64,000 nucleotides of DNA, from assembly GCA_029262235.1 (NCBI GenBank), contig JAJCZU010000003.1:310001-374000 (forward strand), read 5' to 3'. Shown here piece after piece: positions 43,763 through 53,479 of this stretch. The stretch comes from Candidatus Eiseniibacteriota bacterium (GTDB lineage Bacteria > Orphanbacterota > Orphanbacteria > Orphanbacterales > Orphanbacteraceae). Both the position numbers and the translations under genes were made by a program. How positions within the stretch are numbered: position 1 is the first letter of the stretch; the number at the start of each line of letters is the position of its first letter. The notes beneath the pieces are model-generated. The model saw only the letters and a list, made by a program, of their open reading frames with translations. It was not told the DNA's origin and searched no databases.

Positions 43763-44265
43763 AATGGTTCGATTCGCTTCTGCAGAAGGTGCACGTCGAG
43801 CAGGCGATCGAATTTTAGGCCGACTCCGCGCATGACGCCGACGACTTCGAAGCCCGCCGTTTCGTGCAGGCGAAGGCTCGCGTCGTTCTGCTCCGCGATG
43901 CGGGCGAGCACGGTGCGGTACGCGAGTGTGCGGGCCGCGTCAAGCAGGGCGCCGAGCAGAACCGTGCCGATTCCGTTCCCCCGATCCTCCTCGCGGACGT
44001 AGAGCGTCACTTCCCCGGTTCCCTCGTACGCGCGCTTCGGCGACCAGAGGTGGAGCCACGCCCAGCCGGTCACGCGTTCGCCCGCAAGGCTCACGATCAC
44101 GGGCTCCCGCTCTCCCTGGCGGCGAAGCCATGCGGCGCGCTCGTTAACCGTCTTCGGCTCCGTGTCGAACGTCCCGGTCGTGCCGAGAACCGCCTGGTTG
44201 TAGATCTCCGTAATCGCCGGCAGATCGGGCTCTTCCGCCGGTCGGCAGCGATGGTGCCTCATCAT
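43759..44265 (-). CDS. GNAT acetyltransferase (phosphinothricin acetyltransferase-like)
   Basis: About 168 residues from the ATG at 44265. The GNAT fold includes CRPAEEPDLPAITEIYNQAV, EVTLYVREEDRGNGIGTVLLGALLDAAR (motif A, acetyl-CoA pyrophosphate loop RGNGIG) and SLRLHETAGFEVVGVMRGVG, the arrangement of the PAT/YncA N-acetyltransferases. The natural substrate is probably an amino acid or amine. TGC-TATGAT ends 6 nt before the chosen start, fitting a leaderless transcript. It is followed with 4-nt overlap by the sulfatase-fold gene. Confidence 0.87.
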   Translation of the reverse strand: MMRHHRCRPAEEPDLPAITEIYNQAVLGTTGTFDTEPKTVNERAAWLRRQGEREPVIVSLAGERVTGWAWLHLWSPKRAYEGTGEVTLYVREEDRGNGIGTVLLGALLDAARTLAYRTVLARIAEQNDASLRLHETAGFEVVGVMRGVGLKFDRLLDVHLLQKRIEPL

Positions 44266-44271
44266 GGGCGC

Positions 44272-44280
44272 ATCATAGCA
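44272..44280 (-). promoter_or_regulatory. extended -10 element before the GNAT start
   Basis: On the - strand TGC-TATGAT is followed by 6 nt and ATG (44265). TATGAT is a 5/6 match to TATAAT with the TGn extension; no ribosome binding site is present. Confidence 0.45.
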
Positions 44281-44289
44281 TGGGGCCGG

Positions 44290-44318
44290 TTGACCGGCTG
44301 AATGAAAGCTGATACCTT
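44290..44318 (+). promoter_or_regulatory. sigma-70 promoter of vanZ-like gene and aspS
   Basis: TTGACC (44290-44295), 17 bases, TACCTT (44313-44318), 39 nt before the TTG start at 44357. It is divergent from the GNAT -10. Confidence 0.45.
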
Positions 44319-44356
44319 GCTTCACTTACACTCAAGCCGGCTCGGGAGCATCAACG

Positions 44357-44752
44357 TTGACCAGGGATCGCAGGAACCGGTGGCTCGCGGCTGCAATCGG
44401 GTGGACGATCGTGATGATCATCGGATCGTCGATTCCGTCCTCCTCGCGCACCGTTCCTCTCTTCGCGTACGACAAGATTTTTCACCTCATCGAATACGCG
44501 ATTTTTTCGATTCTGTGGGGGGGATATCTGCGTCTGGCGCTGGGAATCCGCGGCTGGAGGGCGGCGCTGCTCGCGATTCTGATCGGCACGGTTTACGGCG
44601 CCCTGGACGAACTCTACCAGGGGCGCGTAGGACGCAGCACCGACCCGAAAGACTGGGTGGCGGACACGGCAGGCGCCATCGCCGGACAAGCTTTGTTTCT
44701 GGGCGCGGCGAGACGGCCGCGAAAAAAGAACGATACGCCCGCGCCGGATTGA
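44357..44752 (+). CDS. VanZ-like membrane protein
   Basis: A 131-residue protein starting at the TTG at 44357 (GGGAG upstream). Four hydrophobic segments carry the VanZ family signature: DKIFHLIEYAIFSILWGGY near 39-57 and GALDELYQGRVGRSTDPKDWVADTAGA near 81-107. VanZ gives low-level teicoplanin resistance in enterococci, but most homologues have no known role. It is 26 nt upstream of aspS and probably shares its transcript. Confidence 0.85.
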   Translation: MTRDRRNRWLAAAIGWTIVMIIGSSIPSSSRTVPLFAYDKIFHLIEYAIFSILWGGYLRLALGIRGWRAALLAILIGTVYGALDELYQGRVGRSTDPKDWVADTAGAIAGQALFLGAARRPRKKNDTPAPD

Positions 44753-44778
44753 CGGCGCGCGCCGAAAGGAGACGGAAC

Positions 44779-46542
44779 ATGGACGCGACCCGTACGCACA
44801 CGTGCGGAGAACTTCGCGCCGAAATGGACGGCACCGAAACGCTCCTGATGGGCTGGGTCCATCGGATGCGTGACCAGGGGGGCATCGTGTTCCTCGACCT
44901 GCGCGATCGTTTCGGGATGACGCAGGTGGTGGTCGAACCGGACGGGCCCGTTTCGCTCGAAAGCGCGCGTGCATTTAAACGCGAGTACGTCGCCGCCGTG
45001 CGCGGCAAGGTCCGCAAGCGCCCGGCCAACATGGTGAACGCGAACCTCGGCACCGGCGCGATCGAAGTCGTTGCGGAAGAAATCACGCTCCTCAATAAAT
45101 GCAAGACGCCGCCGTTCGTGATCGAGGACGAAACGGACGCTTCGGAAGAAGTCCGTCTCCAGTACCGGTTCCTCGATCTGCGCCGCCACAGGATGCAGCA
45201 GATGCTCGAGCTGCGGCACCGGGCCTCGCAGGTCGGTCGCCAATACCTTTCGGAGCACGGATTTCTCGAGATCGAAACGCCGCTTCTCGTCCGCAATTCG
45301 CCGGAAGGCGCCCGCGACTTTCTCGTGCCGAGCCGTCTCTGGCCCGGCAAGTTCTACTCGCTCCCGCAGTCGCCCCAGATCTACAAGCAGATGCTCATGA
45401 TCAGCGGCTGCGACCGCTATTTTCAGTTCGCGAAGTGTCTGCGCGACGAAGCGCTGCGCGCGGATCGCCAGCCGGAGTTCACGCAGATCGATATCGAGAT
45501 GTCGTTCACGACGGAACGCCAGGTCTTCGAGATCATGGAAGGTCTCATGACCACGATCCTCAGAGACGGCGCCGGAATCGACGTGAAGCATCCGTTCCCT
45601 GTGCTCTCCTATCATGAGGCGATGGAACGGTACGGGAGCGACAAGCCCGACACGCGTTTCGAGATGGAGCTGATCGACGTGGGCGCCATGGCCGCCGCGT
45701 CCGAGTTCCGCGCGTTTCAGACGGTCCTCGAAGGCGGGGGCACGGTGCGCGCGCTCGTCGTGCCGGGGGGCGCCGCCTTTTCGCGCAAGGACATCGACAA
45801 CCTCGAAGCGCACGCCAAGACATACGGGGCCGCCGGCCTTGCCTGGTGCAAGGTCAAAGGCGGGGAGCTGGAGGGGGGCGTCGCCCGATTCTTTGACGCC
45901 GCCGCTGTGGTCAAAGCGACGGGCGCCGGCGACGGTGACCTGGTCACGATGGTGGCCGGTCCGTACAAGTCGGCGCTGACTTCGCTTGGCGCCGTGCGGC
46001 TTCTGCTCGGGAACAAACTCGATCTCATCGACAAGGACGCCTGGAACTTTTTATGGGTTAACCGATTCCCGCTGTTCGACTGGGACGAAGAAGAGAAACG
46101 CTGGGAGCCCGCGCATCACATGTTCACGATGCCGTACGCGGACGAGATCGAGTATCTCGAAACGGATCCGGGCAAAGTCCACGGTCAGCTGTACGACATG
46201 GTGCTGAACGGGTGGGAGATCGCGTCGGGCTCGATTCGTTGTCATGACCCCGAGATTCAGCGGCGCATCATGGCGGTCGTCGGCATCAAGGGCGCCGACG
46301 CGGACGAGCGGTTCGGCTTCATGCTGGATGCGCTGGCATACGGCGCGCCGCCGCACGGCGGCATCGCGTTCGGGTGGGATCGCGTGATCACGCTTCTGGC
46401 CGGTTTCGAGTCGATTCGCGACGTGATTCCGTTCCCGAAGACGACGTCCGGCATTTCGCTCATGGACGGATCGCCTTCTGTTGTCGACCAGGAACTGCTC
46501 GACGACCTGCAGCTCGCCGTGAACAAGAAGAAGAAAGATTAG
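44779..46542 (+). CDS. aspS: aspartate-tRNA ligase
   Basis: A 587-residue class II synthetase. AGGAG lies 7 nt before the ATG at 44779. The OB-fold anticodon domain (about 1-105: [25 protein letters not shown]) is followed by the catalytic core with motif 2 [20 protein letters not shown] and the bacterial GAD insertion (about 290-410). Motif 3 is [14 protein letters not shown], near 530. It charges tRNA-Asp; whether it also charges tRNA-Asn cannot be told from sequence alone. The last four bases overlap the convergent DUF255 gene. Confidence 0.97.
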   Translation: MDATRTHTCGELRAEMDGTETLLMGWVHRMRDQGGIVFLDLRDRFGMTQVVVEPDGPVSLESARAFKREYVAAVRGKVRKRPANMVNANLGTGAIEVVAEEITLLNKCKTPPFVIEDETDASEEVRLQYRFLDLRRHRMQQMLELRHRASQVGRQYLSEHGFLEIETPLLVRNSPEGARDFLVPSRLWPGKFYSLPQSPQIYKQMLMISGCDRYFQFAKCLRDEALRADRQPEFTQIDIEMSFTTERQVFEIMEGLMTTILRDGAGIDVKHPFPVLSYHEAMERYGSDKPDTRFEMELIDVGAMAAASEFRAFQTVLEGGGTVRALVVPGGAAFSRKDIDNLEAHAKTYGAAGLAWCKVKGGELEGGVARFFDAAAVVKATGAGDGDLVTMVAGPYKSALTSLGAVRLLLGNKLDLIDKDAWNFLWVNRFPLFDWDEEEKRWEPAHHMFTMPYADEIEYLETDPGKVHGQLYDMVLNGWEIASGSIRCHDPEIQRRIMAVVGIKGADADERFGFMLDALAYGAPPHGGIAFGWDRVITLLAGFESIRDVIPFPKTTSGISLMDGSPSVVDQELLDDLQLAVNKKKKD

Positions 46543-48590
46543 AGTCCGGGAGAGGCCGTAAGCGAGGCGCGGATTTCCGCGGGATCCGTAATCGGTAATT
46601 GACAGGTGAACGACCGGCATACGTGTACGGTGGTTCGATCGGAGACGCTTCCACGCCCCTCGAGCAGGGGGATCACCGTGGAAGCGTTTTCCTGTTTCAG
46701 CGCCACGACTTCCCCGGGCCTGTACGTCTCGCTGAGCATCGCCGCGGCGCCCGCCGTGTCGCCGCCCTTCGGCACAACGACGGCAATCTCGCGCGGGTCC
46801 CCCAGCACGTACTCGAGAACGCCGAGCCAGTGTCCGAACGCGTTCGGATACTGCGCAAGCAGCGGCTCCATGCCCGCAAGGGCGCGATGCACCGGTTCCC
46901 GATAGCGGGCCTCCCCCGTGTACGACGCGAGCCGCGCCAGCACGCCGAGCGCCATGGCGTTCCCGCTCGGGACCGCGTTGTCCTGAATGGCCTTCGGCCG
47001 TGTTACGAGTTTTTCGTGGTCGTCTGCCGTGTCGTAGAATCCGCCGTTCGGGTCGTCCGCGAAGTGCGCCAGGATGCCGTCGGCGGCATCGCGCGCGTGC
47101 GTGAACCACCGTTCGTCGAACGTGGCCGCGTAGAGCGCGAGGAAGCCTTCGCCGCAGTACGCGTAGTCTTCCAGATAGCCGTGAAAGCGCGCGCGCCCGT
47201 TTTTCCATGTGTGACGATACCGTTTGTTCTCGATGATTTCGTTCGCCAGGAACTCGCCGTTCGCGACGGCCGCCGCGCGGTAGTCGTCGCGATTCAGATA
47301 GCGCGCCGCCTCGGCGAATGCCGCAAGCGCGAGGCCGTTCCACGAGGCGATCACCTTGTCGTCGCGCCCGGGCGCGATCCGTTTTGCGCGGGCCTTGTAC
47401 AGGCTGTCGCGCGCGCGGTCCAGTTGCGCCAGGAAAGCGGCTTCGCTCACACCGCGCGACTTCGCGTGATACGCGACCGGCTTCGGCTGGTGCAGGATGT
47501 TCCTTCCCTCGAAGTTGCCCGTGTCCGTCACGTCGTAGAACGAAATCAGGAGCTCCGCCTGGTCCTGATCCTGAAGCGCCGCGCGTATCTCGGCCGGCGA
47601 CCAGAGAAAGAACGTGCCCTCTTCCCCTTCGGAATCGGCGTCCTGTGACGAGTAGAAGCCGCCGGAAGGATCCGTCATCTCGCGCAGAATGTAGTCGAGC
47701 GTCTGTTCGGTGATGCGCCGAAACGACTGGTTGCCCGTCACCAGAAACGCGTGCAGGTAAAGCCGCGCGAGAAGCGCGTTGTCGTAGAGCATCTTCTCGA
47801 AGTGGGGCACGAGCCAGTACGCGTCGACGGAATAGCGGTGGAAGCCGCCCCCGATCTGATCGTAGATGCCGCCGCCCGCCATCTTCTCGAGAGAGAGCGT
47901 GATCATGTCGCGCGCGTTCTCGTTACCGGTTCGCGTGAGATAGCGCATCAGGAAGTCGAGGTTCATGGGCTGCGGAAACTTCGGAGCGGATCCGAAGCCG
48001 CCGTACACGCCGTCGAAGCTTTCGTGAAACTTGCGCACCGCGGCATCGGGAAGCGACGCGTTCAGCGAACCGCCCTGCGAGTCGAGGGAGAGGCCGCGCT
48101 GCACATGCTCCAGAAGCGCGTCCGACTGACGCGCCACGTCTTCGCGCCGGTTCTGGTACGCGTCGAGCACGCCGGCAAGCACGGTTTGAAACGAGGGCAT
48201 GCCGTGGCGCTCTTCGGGCGGATAGTACGTGCCGCCGTAAAACGGCTTGCCGTCGGGCGACAGGAACACGCTCATCGGCCAGCCGCCGTGCCCCGTCATC
48301 GCCTGGACCGCGTCCATATAGATCGAATCGAGATCGGGGCGTTCCTCCCGATCCACCTTGATGTTTACGAAGTTTTCGTTCAGAAACGCGGCGGTCTTTT
48401 CGTCTTCGAACGATTCCCGTTCCATGACGTGGCACCAGTGACAGGCGCTGTACCCGATGGACAGAAAAACGGGCCGCCCGGATCGGGCGGCCTCGTCGAG
48501 AGCTTCTTTCCCCCAGGGATACCAGTCGACCGGGTTGTCCCGATGCTGGAGGAGGTAGGGGCTCGTTTCGTGCTGAAGTCGGTTCGCCAT
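46539..48590 (-). CDS. DUF255 / YyaL-type thioredoxin-domain protein
   Basis: A 683-residue protein. It begins [20 protein letters not shown], the family signature, and has a thioredoxin-like domain to about 160 with the redox motif SACHWCHVM near residue 50. The remainder is an (alpha/alpha)6 barrel resembling N-acylglucosamine epimerases. The family (SSP411/SPATA20 in animals) is widespread with no firmly assigned activity. Start is the ATG at 48590, 4 nt after the stop of the choice-of-anchor-B gene; an in-frame upstream extension would overlap that gene and is not family-like. The two genes are probably co-transcribed. Confidence 0.92.
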   Translation of the reverse strand: MANRLQHETSPYLLQHRDNPVDWYPWGKEALDEAARSGRPVFLSIGYSACHWCHVMERESFEDEKTAAFLNENFVNIKVDREERPDLDSIYMDAVQAMTGHGGWPMSVFLSPDGKPFYGGTYYPPEERHGMPSFQTVLAGVLDAYQNRREDVARQSDALLEHVQRGLSLDSQGGSLNASLPDAAVRKFHESFDGVYGGFGSAPKFPQPMNLDFLMRYLTRTGNENARDMITLSLEKMAGGGIYDQIGGGFHRYSVDAYWLVPHFEKMLYDNALLARLYLHAFLVTGNQSFRRITEQTLDYILREMTDPSGGFYSSQDADSEGEEGTFFLWSPAEIRAALQDQDQAELLISFYDVTDTGNFEGRNILHQPKPVAYHAKSRGVSEAAFLAQLDRARDSLYKARAKRIAPGRDDKVIASWNGLALAAFAEAARYLNRDDYRAAAVANGEFLANEIIENKRYRHTWKNGRARFHGYLEDYAYCGEGFLALYAATFDERWFTHARDAADGILAHFADDPNGGFYDTADDHEKLVTRPKAIQDNAVPSGNAMALGVLARLASYTGEARYREPVHRALAGMEPLLAQYPNAFGHWLGVLEYVLGDPREIAVVVPKGGDTAGAAAMLSETYRPGEVVALKQENASTVIPLLEGRGSVSDRTTVHVCRSFTCQLPITDPAEIRASLTASPGL

Positions 48591-48594
48591 TCGC

Positions 48595-51036
48595 TTAGCG
48601 CACGAGCAGCATTTTGCGCGTTTCGGAGAACGAGTCCGTGCGCAGCGTATAGAAGTAGACGCCGCTCGCGACCCCGTCGCCGCGATCGTTGCTTCCGTCC
48701 CAGACGACCGTGTGATTCCCCGTCTCGCGCGCGTCACGGGCGAGGCGTTTTACGAGGCGGCCCGCCGTGTCGTATACGTCGAGCTCGACGACCGCCGCGG
48801 CCGGAAGCGAGAACCGGATCGAGGTCGTGGGATTGAACGGATTCGGGAAGTTGCCCGCGAGAATCGGTCGTGCCGGCGCGCCGGACTCCCCGTCCGCGAG
48901 GTCGACCCCCACGTACGTGTCGATCCCTTCGGTGATCGAGAAATCATCGATGCCCGATTCGACCACCGACTCGGCGCCGAGGTCGGCGACCGTGATCTTG
49001 ACGCGCATGTCGTTCGTCAGCGCGAGGTACGATGCCGGCTTGAACGCCACTTCGCGCCACTGCCGGTTCAGATTGATGTCATTGTCCGTAGTCGACTCGA
49101 TCAGCGTCCAGTTCGAACCGCCGTCGTTCGAGAGCCACGTTTCGTACGGGTCGCCATCGTAGGGATGGTACCCGGCGTTCACGGAGTGAAAGCGGTAGAA
49201 CGAAATCGTGGGGTTTGCCGTGGTCGTCAGGTCGAAGATCGGCGAAAGAACGGAAGTCTTCCCGTCGACCTCGCTCTCCTCGAGGGGTTCGCCCAGGAGG
49301 CCGCGCTCGGTCAGCATCGCGTAGTTGTTGAAGCCGGGGCTCTGATCGTACGAAGGGACCACTTTCCCGGTTTCGCGGCCGATGACGGAAGCTCGTTCCC
49401 AGACGCCGGCCGTGGCGTTGTCGCCCGGAGCGCCGATCGTCCAGCCCTTGTCCGTCGAGAAGTCGTCCGCGAAAAGCGCGTCGGCGAGCGCGAAGTCGAC
49501 CGCCGCGGCGCCGCCAGACGGCACGTCCGCCACTTCGAGCCCGGGCGTGTAGCCGATCAGGCGCGCGCGAACCTGCCACGTGCCTTCGGGCACGTTGCTG
49601 AACGAATAGGCGCCCGAAGCGTCCGTCGAGTCGATGTATTCGCTTTCGTCGGCATACGAAACGCCGACGAGTTCGACCACCACATCTTCGAGCGGGTTGT
49701 TCGAGCCGTCTTCAATCGTGCCCGTGATCGATCCGGTCGGGTACGGGGTCATGACGATCGCCAGTGCCGAGTCCGATCCCGCCGTGATGCTGATCGGAAA
49801 GTTGACGGGCTGATAGCCGTAGCGTTCGATCGTGACCGTATAGTTACCGGCCGGCTGCGAAACCCAGAAGTCGCCGAGACTGCTGACTTCCTGGGTGTAC
49901 GGCGTACCGTCGACGCTTACGTTCGCGTTCAGAATCGGCGAGGCGTCGAGGCTCGATTCGAGCGTGCCCGTGCAGCCGCCGTACGTCGTGTCCCGCTTCG
50001 CGACGAAGAGCCCGCGTCCGATATCGCTGCCGTAGAACGTGCCGTCATCCGTGTACGGGAAGATCCCCCAGCTCCCTTTGAAGCCGGTCCCCGTCGACAG
50101 GTACGTGCGGAGATAGCCGAGTTCGGACGGGTTCGTCGGGTCCGCGATGTCGACCAGGCGCAACCCCTCCGTATAATAGGAGACGTAAGCGATGTCGCCC
50201 TTCACCATGACGTTGTGCACGATCGAATTCGGGCTGCCCGTCTGGTACTGGGCAACCTGGTTGATCGATCCGAGATTGCTGATGTCCCAGATGCGGACCC
50301 GCCCGCCCGCGTTCTCGTCGGTGCTCAGGACGTACTGGTTGTCTTCGGTCGGCCACACGTTATGCGTGAACGCTGTGGCGTAACTCGTAGCGGACAGCAG
50401 CGAAGGCGATGCGGGGTTCGCGATGTCCCAGAGGCGGAACTGGCCGATGTTGATATTTCCCGTGTAAAGGATTCCGTCTTTCGCCATCAGGTCATGCGCA
50501 TACGGACTCGAGATCTGGCCGATGCGGACCGGGGCCGTCGGCGTCGTGACGTCGAGAATGTGTGTGCCGCCCGAGGCGCCGCAGACGATGGCGAGCCCGG
50601 CCGTCGAGTCCACGTGCATGTTGTGCGCCGTCACGAACGTCGTGGTGTAGGTTCCCACGAGCGTCGGGTTTTCCGGATCGCCGAGGTCGATGATCTGCAT
50701 TCCCTCGTCGACGCCGCTCCCTTCGGTCGTAACGTAGCAGTACGTGCCGTAGGTTTTCATGTCGCGCCAGGTCGACTTCGGCCCGCCGACAAAGCCGACG
50801 AGATCGGGGTTGCGGCGGTCTTCGACGTTGTAGAACGCCGTTCCCCACTCCGTGCCGAGGATGGCGTAGTCACGCCCGTCCGGCGCGGTGTATCCCCACA
50901 CGTCGGAATAGGCGATGAAGTCGTTCGCGCGCCCGAGCTGCTCCACGTTCTTTCCGTCGAGCGCGAACGCGGCCGAAGCGGAGAAGAGGAGCATGGCACA
51001 GAGGCAGGTCGTTCGTTTCCAATAGCGAGGCAGCAT
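48595..51036 (-). CDS. secreted choice-of-anchor-B (LVIVD-repeat) protein with FlgD-like CTD
   Basis: About 813 residues from the ATG at 51036 (GGAG 9 nt upstream); an ATG at 51057 is less suitable. A signal peptide ([13 protein letters not shown]) precedes a beta-propeller of LVIVD-type repeats typical of TIGR04312: [53 protein letters not shown]. Two carboxypeptidase-regulatory-like beta domains follow ([39 protein letters not shown]). A jelly-roll like that of MAM domains comes next. The C-terminus is [17 protein letters not shown] ... [12 protein letters not shown] ... KMLLVR, the same sorting-like domain as the giant proteins. Cell-surface or released; no enzymatic motif seen. Confidence 0.88.
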   Translation of the reverse strand: MLPRYWKRTTCLCAMLLFSASAAFALDGKNVEQLGRANDFIAYSDVWGYTAPDGRDYAILGTEWGTAFYNVEDRRNPDLVGFVGGPKSTWRDMKTYGTYCYVTTEGSGVDEGMQIIDLGDPENPTLVGTYTTTFVTAHNMHVDSTAGLAIVCGASGGTHILDVTTPTAPVRIGQISSPYAHDLMAKDGILYTGNINIGQFRLWDIANPASPSLLSATSYATAFTHNVWPTEDNQYVLSTDENAGGRVRIWDISNLGSINQVAQYQTGSPNSIVHNVMVKGDIAYVSYYTEGLRLVDIADPTNPSELGYLRTYLSTGTGFKGSWGIFPYTDDGTFYGSDIGRGLFVAKRDTTYGGCTGTLESSLDASPILNANVSVDGTPYTQEVSSLGDFWVSQPAGNYTVTIERYGYQPVNFPISITAGSDSALAIVMTPYPTGSITGTIEDGSNNPLEDVVVELVGVSYADESEYIDSTDASGAYSFSNVPEGTWQVRARLIGYTPGLEVADVPSGGAAAVDFALADALFADDFSTDKGWTIGAPGDNATAGVWERASVIGRETGKVVPSYDQSPGFNNYAMLTERGLLGEPLEESEVDGKTSVLSPIFDLTTTANPTISFYRFHSVNAGYHPYDGDPYETWLSNDGGSNWTLIESTTDNDINLNRQWREVAFKPASYLALTNDMRVKITVADLGAESVVESGIDDFSITEGIDTYVGVDLADGESGAPARPILAGNFPNPFNPTTSIRFSLPAAAVVELDVYDTAGRLVKRLARDARETGNHTVVWDGSNDRGDGVASGVYFYTLRTDSFSETRKMLLVR

Positions 51037-51129
51037 AGGTTTCTCCACGAAATACATCGGTATGAGGGATTAAATTCAAAAGCAGGAGCGACTTATAGAA
51101 TACCAGACATTCGCCTGCGCCACAAGGCC

Positions 51130-51849
51130 TCAGCGCTTCCCGCGGAGCGCGAGAACCCCGATCGTACCGAGAATCTTGTACCCGGCCAGAACCGTCCCTT
51201 TGAGCGTGCCGCTGATCTTGGATTTGCCGATCCGCTTCCGGTATGTGGCCGGGACCTCGACGACCCGAAGCCCCGCCTGGATCGCTTTGACCTGCATTTC
51301 CACCGTCCAGCCGTAGTCGGGGTCGCGCATCCCGATCCGGGTGAGCGCGCTCCGCGTGATCGCGCGGAACGGGCCGAGGTCCGTCGTTTCATGCTTCCAG
51401 AACAGGCGGATCAGAAAAGCGGCGAGCCTGTTGCCGAACTCCTGCTGGGGCGTGAGCGCGCCGCGCTCCGCGTGGCCGAGGACGCGTGACCCGATGACCA
51501 GATCGGCGCCTCCGCGCGTGATCGCTTCGAGAAGCAGAGGCGTCTCCGCCGGGTCGTCGGAGCGGTCCGCGTCGGCGAAGAGCACGATTTCGCACCCGTC
51601 GGACAGGGACGCGATCGCCTTCAAGCACGCGGATCCGTACCCCTGGCGCGTTTCACTTACGACGCGGGCGCCGGCGGCCTGCGCGGCATCGGCCGTACCG
51701 TCCGTCGAGTTGTTGTCGCAAACGATGACCTCGTCGACCGCCGGCCCGTCGTCGCCCGGAACGGCGAGGAAGTCGCGTATGACGAGACCTACCGATTGCG
51801 ATTCGTTGAATGCGGGGATGACGCACGAGACGCGGCGGCCATGAAACAT
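51130..51849 (-). CDS. GT2 polyprenyl-phosphate sugar synthase-like glycosyltransferase
   Basis: A 239-residue GT-A enzyme. It starts MFHGRRVSCVIPAFNESQSV; DEVIVCDNNSTDGTAD and LFADADRSDD give the nucleotide-sugar and metal-binding acidic residues, and FWKHETTDLGPFRAITRSAL is the acceptor-side segment of DPM1/DPG synthase-type proteins. It lacks membrane helices and the C-terminal GtrA domain. It probably makes a polyprenyl-phosphate hexose, which the GT-C enzymes in this window (51849-53270, 7623-9542, 1-1493) could use as donor (inference). Its ATG overlaps the stop of the GT87-like gene by one base. Confidence 0.9.
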   Translation of the reverse strand: MFHGRRVSCVIPAFNESQSVGLVIRDFLAVPGDDGPAVDEVIVCDNNSTDGTADAAQAAGARVVSETRQGYGSACLKAIASLSDGCEIVLFADADRSDDPAETPLLLEAITRGGADLVIGSRVLGHAERGALTPQQEFGNRLAAFLIRLFWKHETTDLGPFRAITRSALTRIGMRDPDYGWTVEMQVKAIQAGLRVVEVPATYRKRIGKSKISGTLKGTVLAGYKILGTIGVLALRGKR

Positions 51850-53270
51850 CAGAATGCGAGCCGGTCTGTTTCCTCGTCGGCGGTTGGTTCGAGAATCGGC
51901 ATGCCGAAATCGCGCCGGTGGAGATCCCAGATCATGAAGAAGAGAACGGGAAGCAGAGAGGCGGCCTGCAAGGGATAGTTCTCGATCCATCCCTGGCCGA
52001 GGCGCTGCGCAAGCAGTACTTCATAGCTGAATGGAATCGTGACGGTCCATACGAGGAAGGCGCGCACATAGTGAAGCGTGAGCAGCGGGAGGAGCCAGGT
52101 CAGGTACCACGGGTGAATGGTCGGTTGCACGAGCAGAAACACGCCGAGCGACCACACGGCGATCACAGCCGGCCGGGCGCCGGCGCGCACGGCGGCCGCA
52201 GTGCCCGCCAGTACGAGAAGCGAAAGGAGCGCGCGCCCGATCTTTTTCTGCGCTTCCGTGCCCGCGTTCCCGAGTTTCGACCACTCCCGGCGCTCGATGC
52301 GTTCCGGAATCGCCCCCCAGGCGTCCACATGGAGCAGGCGATGTACGACACCGTTGAACTCCCATCGTGCCTGATACGTGCGCAGGGAATCGATCGCCTC
52401 GGCGCCGCTGTTCCAGAACGGAAGGGAAAGGAGTACCGCCGCGATCGCAAAACCCGCGAGACGCTTGCGTTTCCCGCGCAGCGCCACGAACGCGATGAGT
52501 GATGGCAGCACGAGCAGTTTCGTGAGGAACGAGGCCGCGAGAAATACACCGGACAGAATGCGTTGTCTCAGAAATATGAGACCCGTGGCGCCGGCCAGCA
52601 GACCCACGCCCGCCGCGTCGACATGCCCGGACGCATAGAACTCGATGACCGCAAGGGGCGACCAGCCGTAGAGCAGGAACGCGATCCCCCTGTTCTTGCG
52701 ATAGAGGCCCCAGGCGAGCAGGAGCGCGCCGGACATTTCCACGGTGAGCATCACCAGTTTCCAGGCGAGCACGGGGCGATTCGCCAGGGCGGGGACCCTC
52801 TCTTCGAGGAAGACCGCCGCCCGTGAGAAGTAGAGCGCGACCGGCGGATAGATCGTGCGCAGTTCCGGATGATTGATGCTCGGCCACACGATTCCTTCGC
52901 GCAGGTGCGCGACGGCGGGATCAGCCGGCGCGTGCGCGTACGGATCGATGCCGGCGGCCTGTGTTCTGCCGTCCCATATGTTGCGGTAGAGATCGTCCGA
53001 GAGCGACGGCGCGAGCGGAATGGCCGTCAGTCGAAATCCGAGCGCGACGAGCACGAACAGCGCCATATGGTAAGGGCGCACGCGTGTGCGCCGCTTCAGC
53101 ACATGATGCACGATCGCAAAATGGACCGCGCCCCCGATCACGAGGACCCACATCCATCGCAGCGCGTCGAATGAGGGGGGCAGGCTCAGATAGCCCGACA
53201 GGAGAAGCAGTTCGATCAGAACGGCTCCCCCCCAAACGACCAGATGACTTCCGAATTTGCTCCAGCTCAA
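51849..53270 (-). CDS. GT87-like (GT-C) polyprenol-phosphate-mannose-dependent membrane glycosyltransferase
   Basis: A 473-residue polytopic protein with about 11 helices. The first large loop has SDDLYRNIWDGRTQAAGIDPYAHAP (91-115), the acidic GT-C motif with the NPY/DPY-type sequence, followed by RTIYPPVALYF. Helices later carry FYASGHVDAAGVGLLAG and LLVQPTIHPWYLTWLLPLL, also typical of GT87/DUF2029 proteins. Start is the TTG at 53270 with GAGGAC upstream. An AT-rich stretch with TATGAT (about 53300-53320) probably holds the promoter. It is coupled to the GT2 gene that may supply its lipid-linked donor. Confidence 0.85.
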   Translation of the reverse strand: MSWSKFGSHLVVWGGAVLIELLLLSGYLSLPPSFDALRWMWVLVIGGAVHFAIVHHVLKRRTRVRPYHMALFVLVALGFRLTAIPLAPSLSDDLYRNIWDGRTQAAGIDPYAHAPADPAVAHLREGIVWPSINHPELRTIYPPVALYFSRAAVFLEERVPALANRPVLAWKLVMLTVEMSGALLLAWGLYRKNRGIAFLLYGWSPLAVIEFYASGHVDAAGVGLLAGATGLIFLRQRILSGVFLAASFLTKLLVLPSLIAFVALRGKRKRLAGFAIAAVLLSLPFWNSGAEAIDSLRTYQARWEFNGVVHRLLHVDAWGAIPERIERREWSKLGNAGTEAQKKIGRALLSLLVLAGTAAAVRAGARPAVIAVWSLGVFLLVQPTIHPWYLTWLLPLLTLHYVRAFLVWTVTIPFSYEVLLAQRLGQGWIENYPLQAASLLPVLFFMIWDLHRRDFGMPILEPTADEETDRLAF

Positions 53271-53397
53271 TGGGGCCGTCCTCTTCGCATCGTCCCGGTT
53301 GATCGTTCATTATGTATCATATTAATTGCGCTTTTCCTGAAAGATTTTAGTGGGGCCGGAGCACTCACGCCCTGGATTGACGGGCTTCAGGCGGCCT

Positions 53398-53426
53398 TGC
53401 CACCGCATACCGCTTTCGTTAGACTC
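53398..53426 (+). promoter_or_regulatory. possible sigma-70 promoter of the processive GT2 gene
   Basis: TTGCCA (53398-53403), 17 bases, TAGACT (53421-53426), 54 nt before the ATG at 53480. Confidence 0.45.
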
Positions 53427-53479
53427 CACCCCGGATCAAGCCGGACCATTTCGCAGCACGCACGCGAGGGAGCGACCGC

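Noticed and set aside
48712-51489. 925-codon rightward frame
   Set aside because: Antisense to the choice-of-anchor-B and GT2 genes, dominated by Arg/Val/Asp/Glu; no domain or signal peptide.
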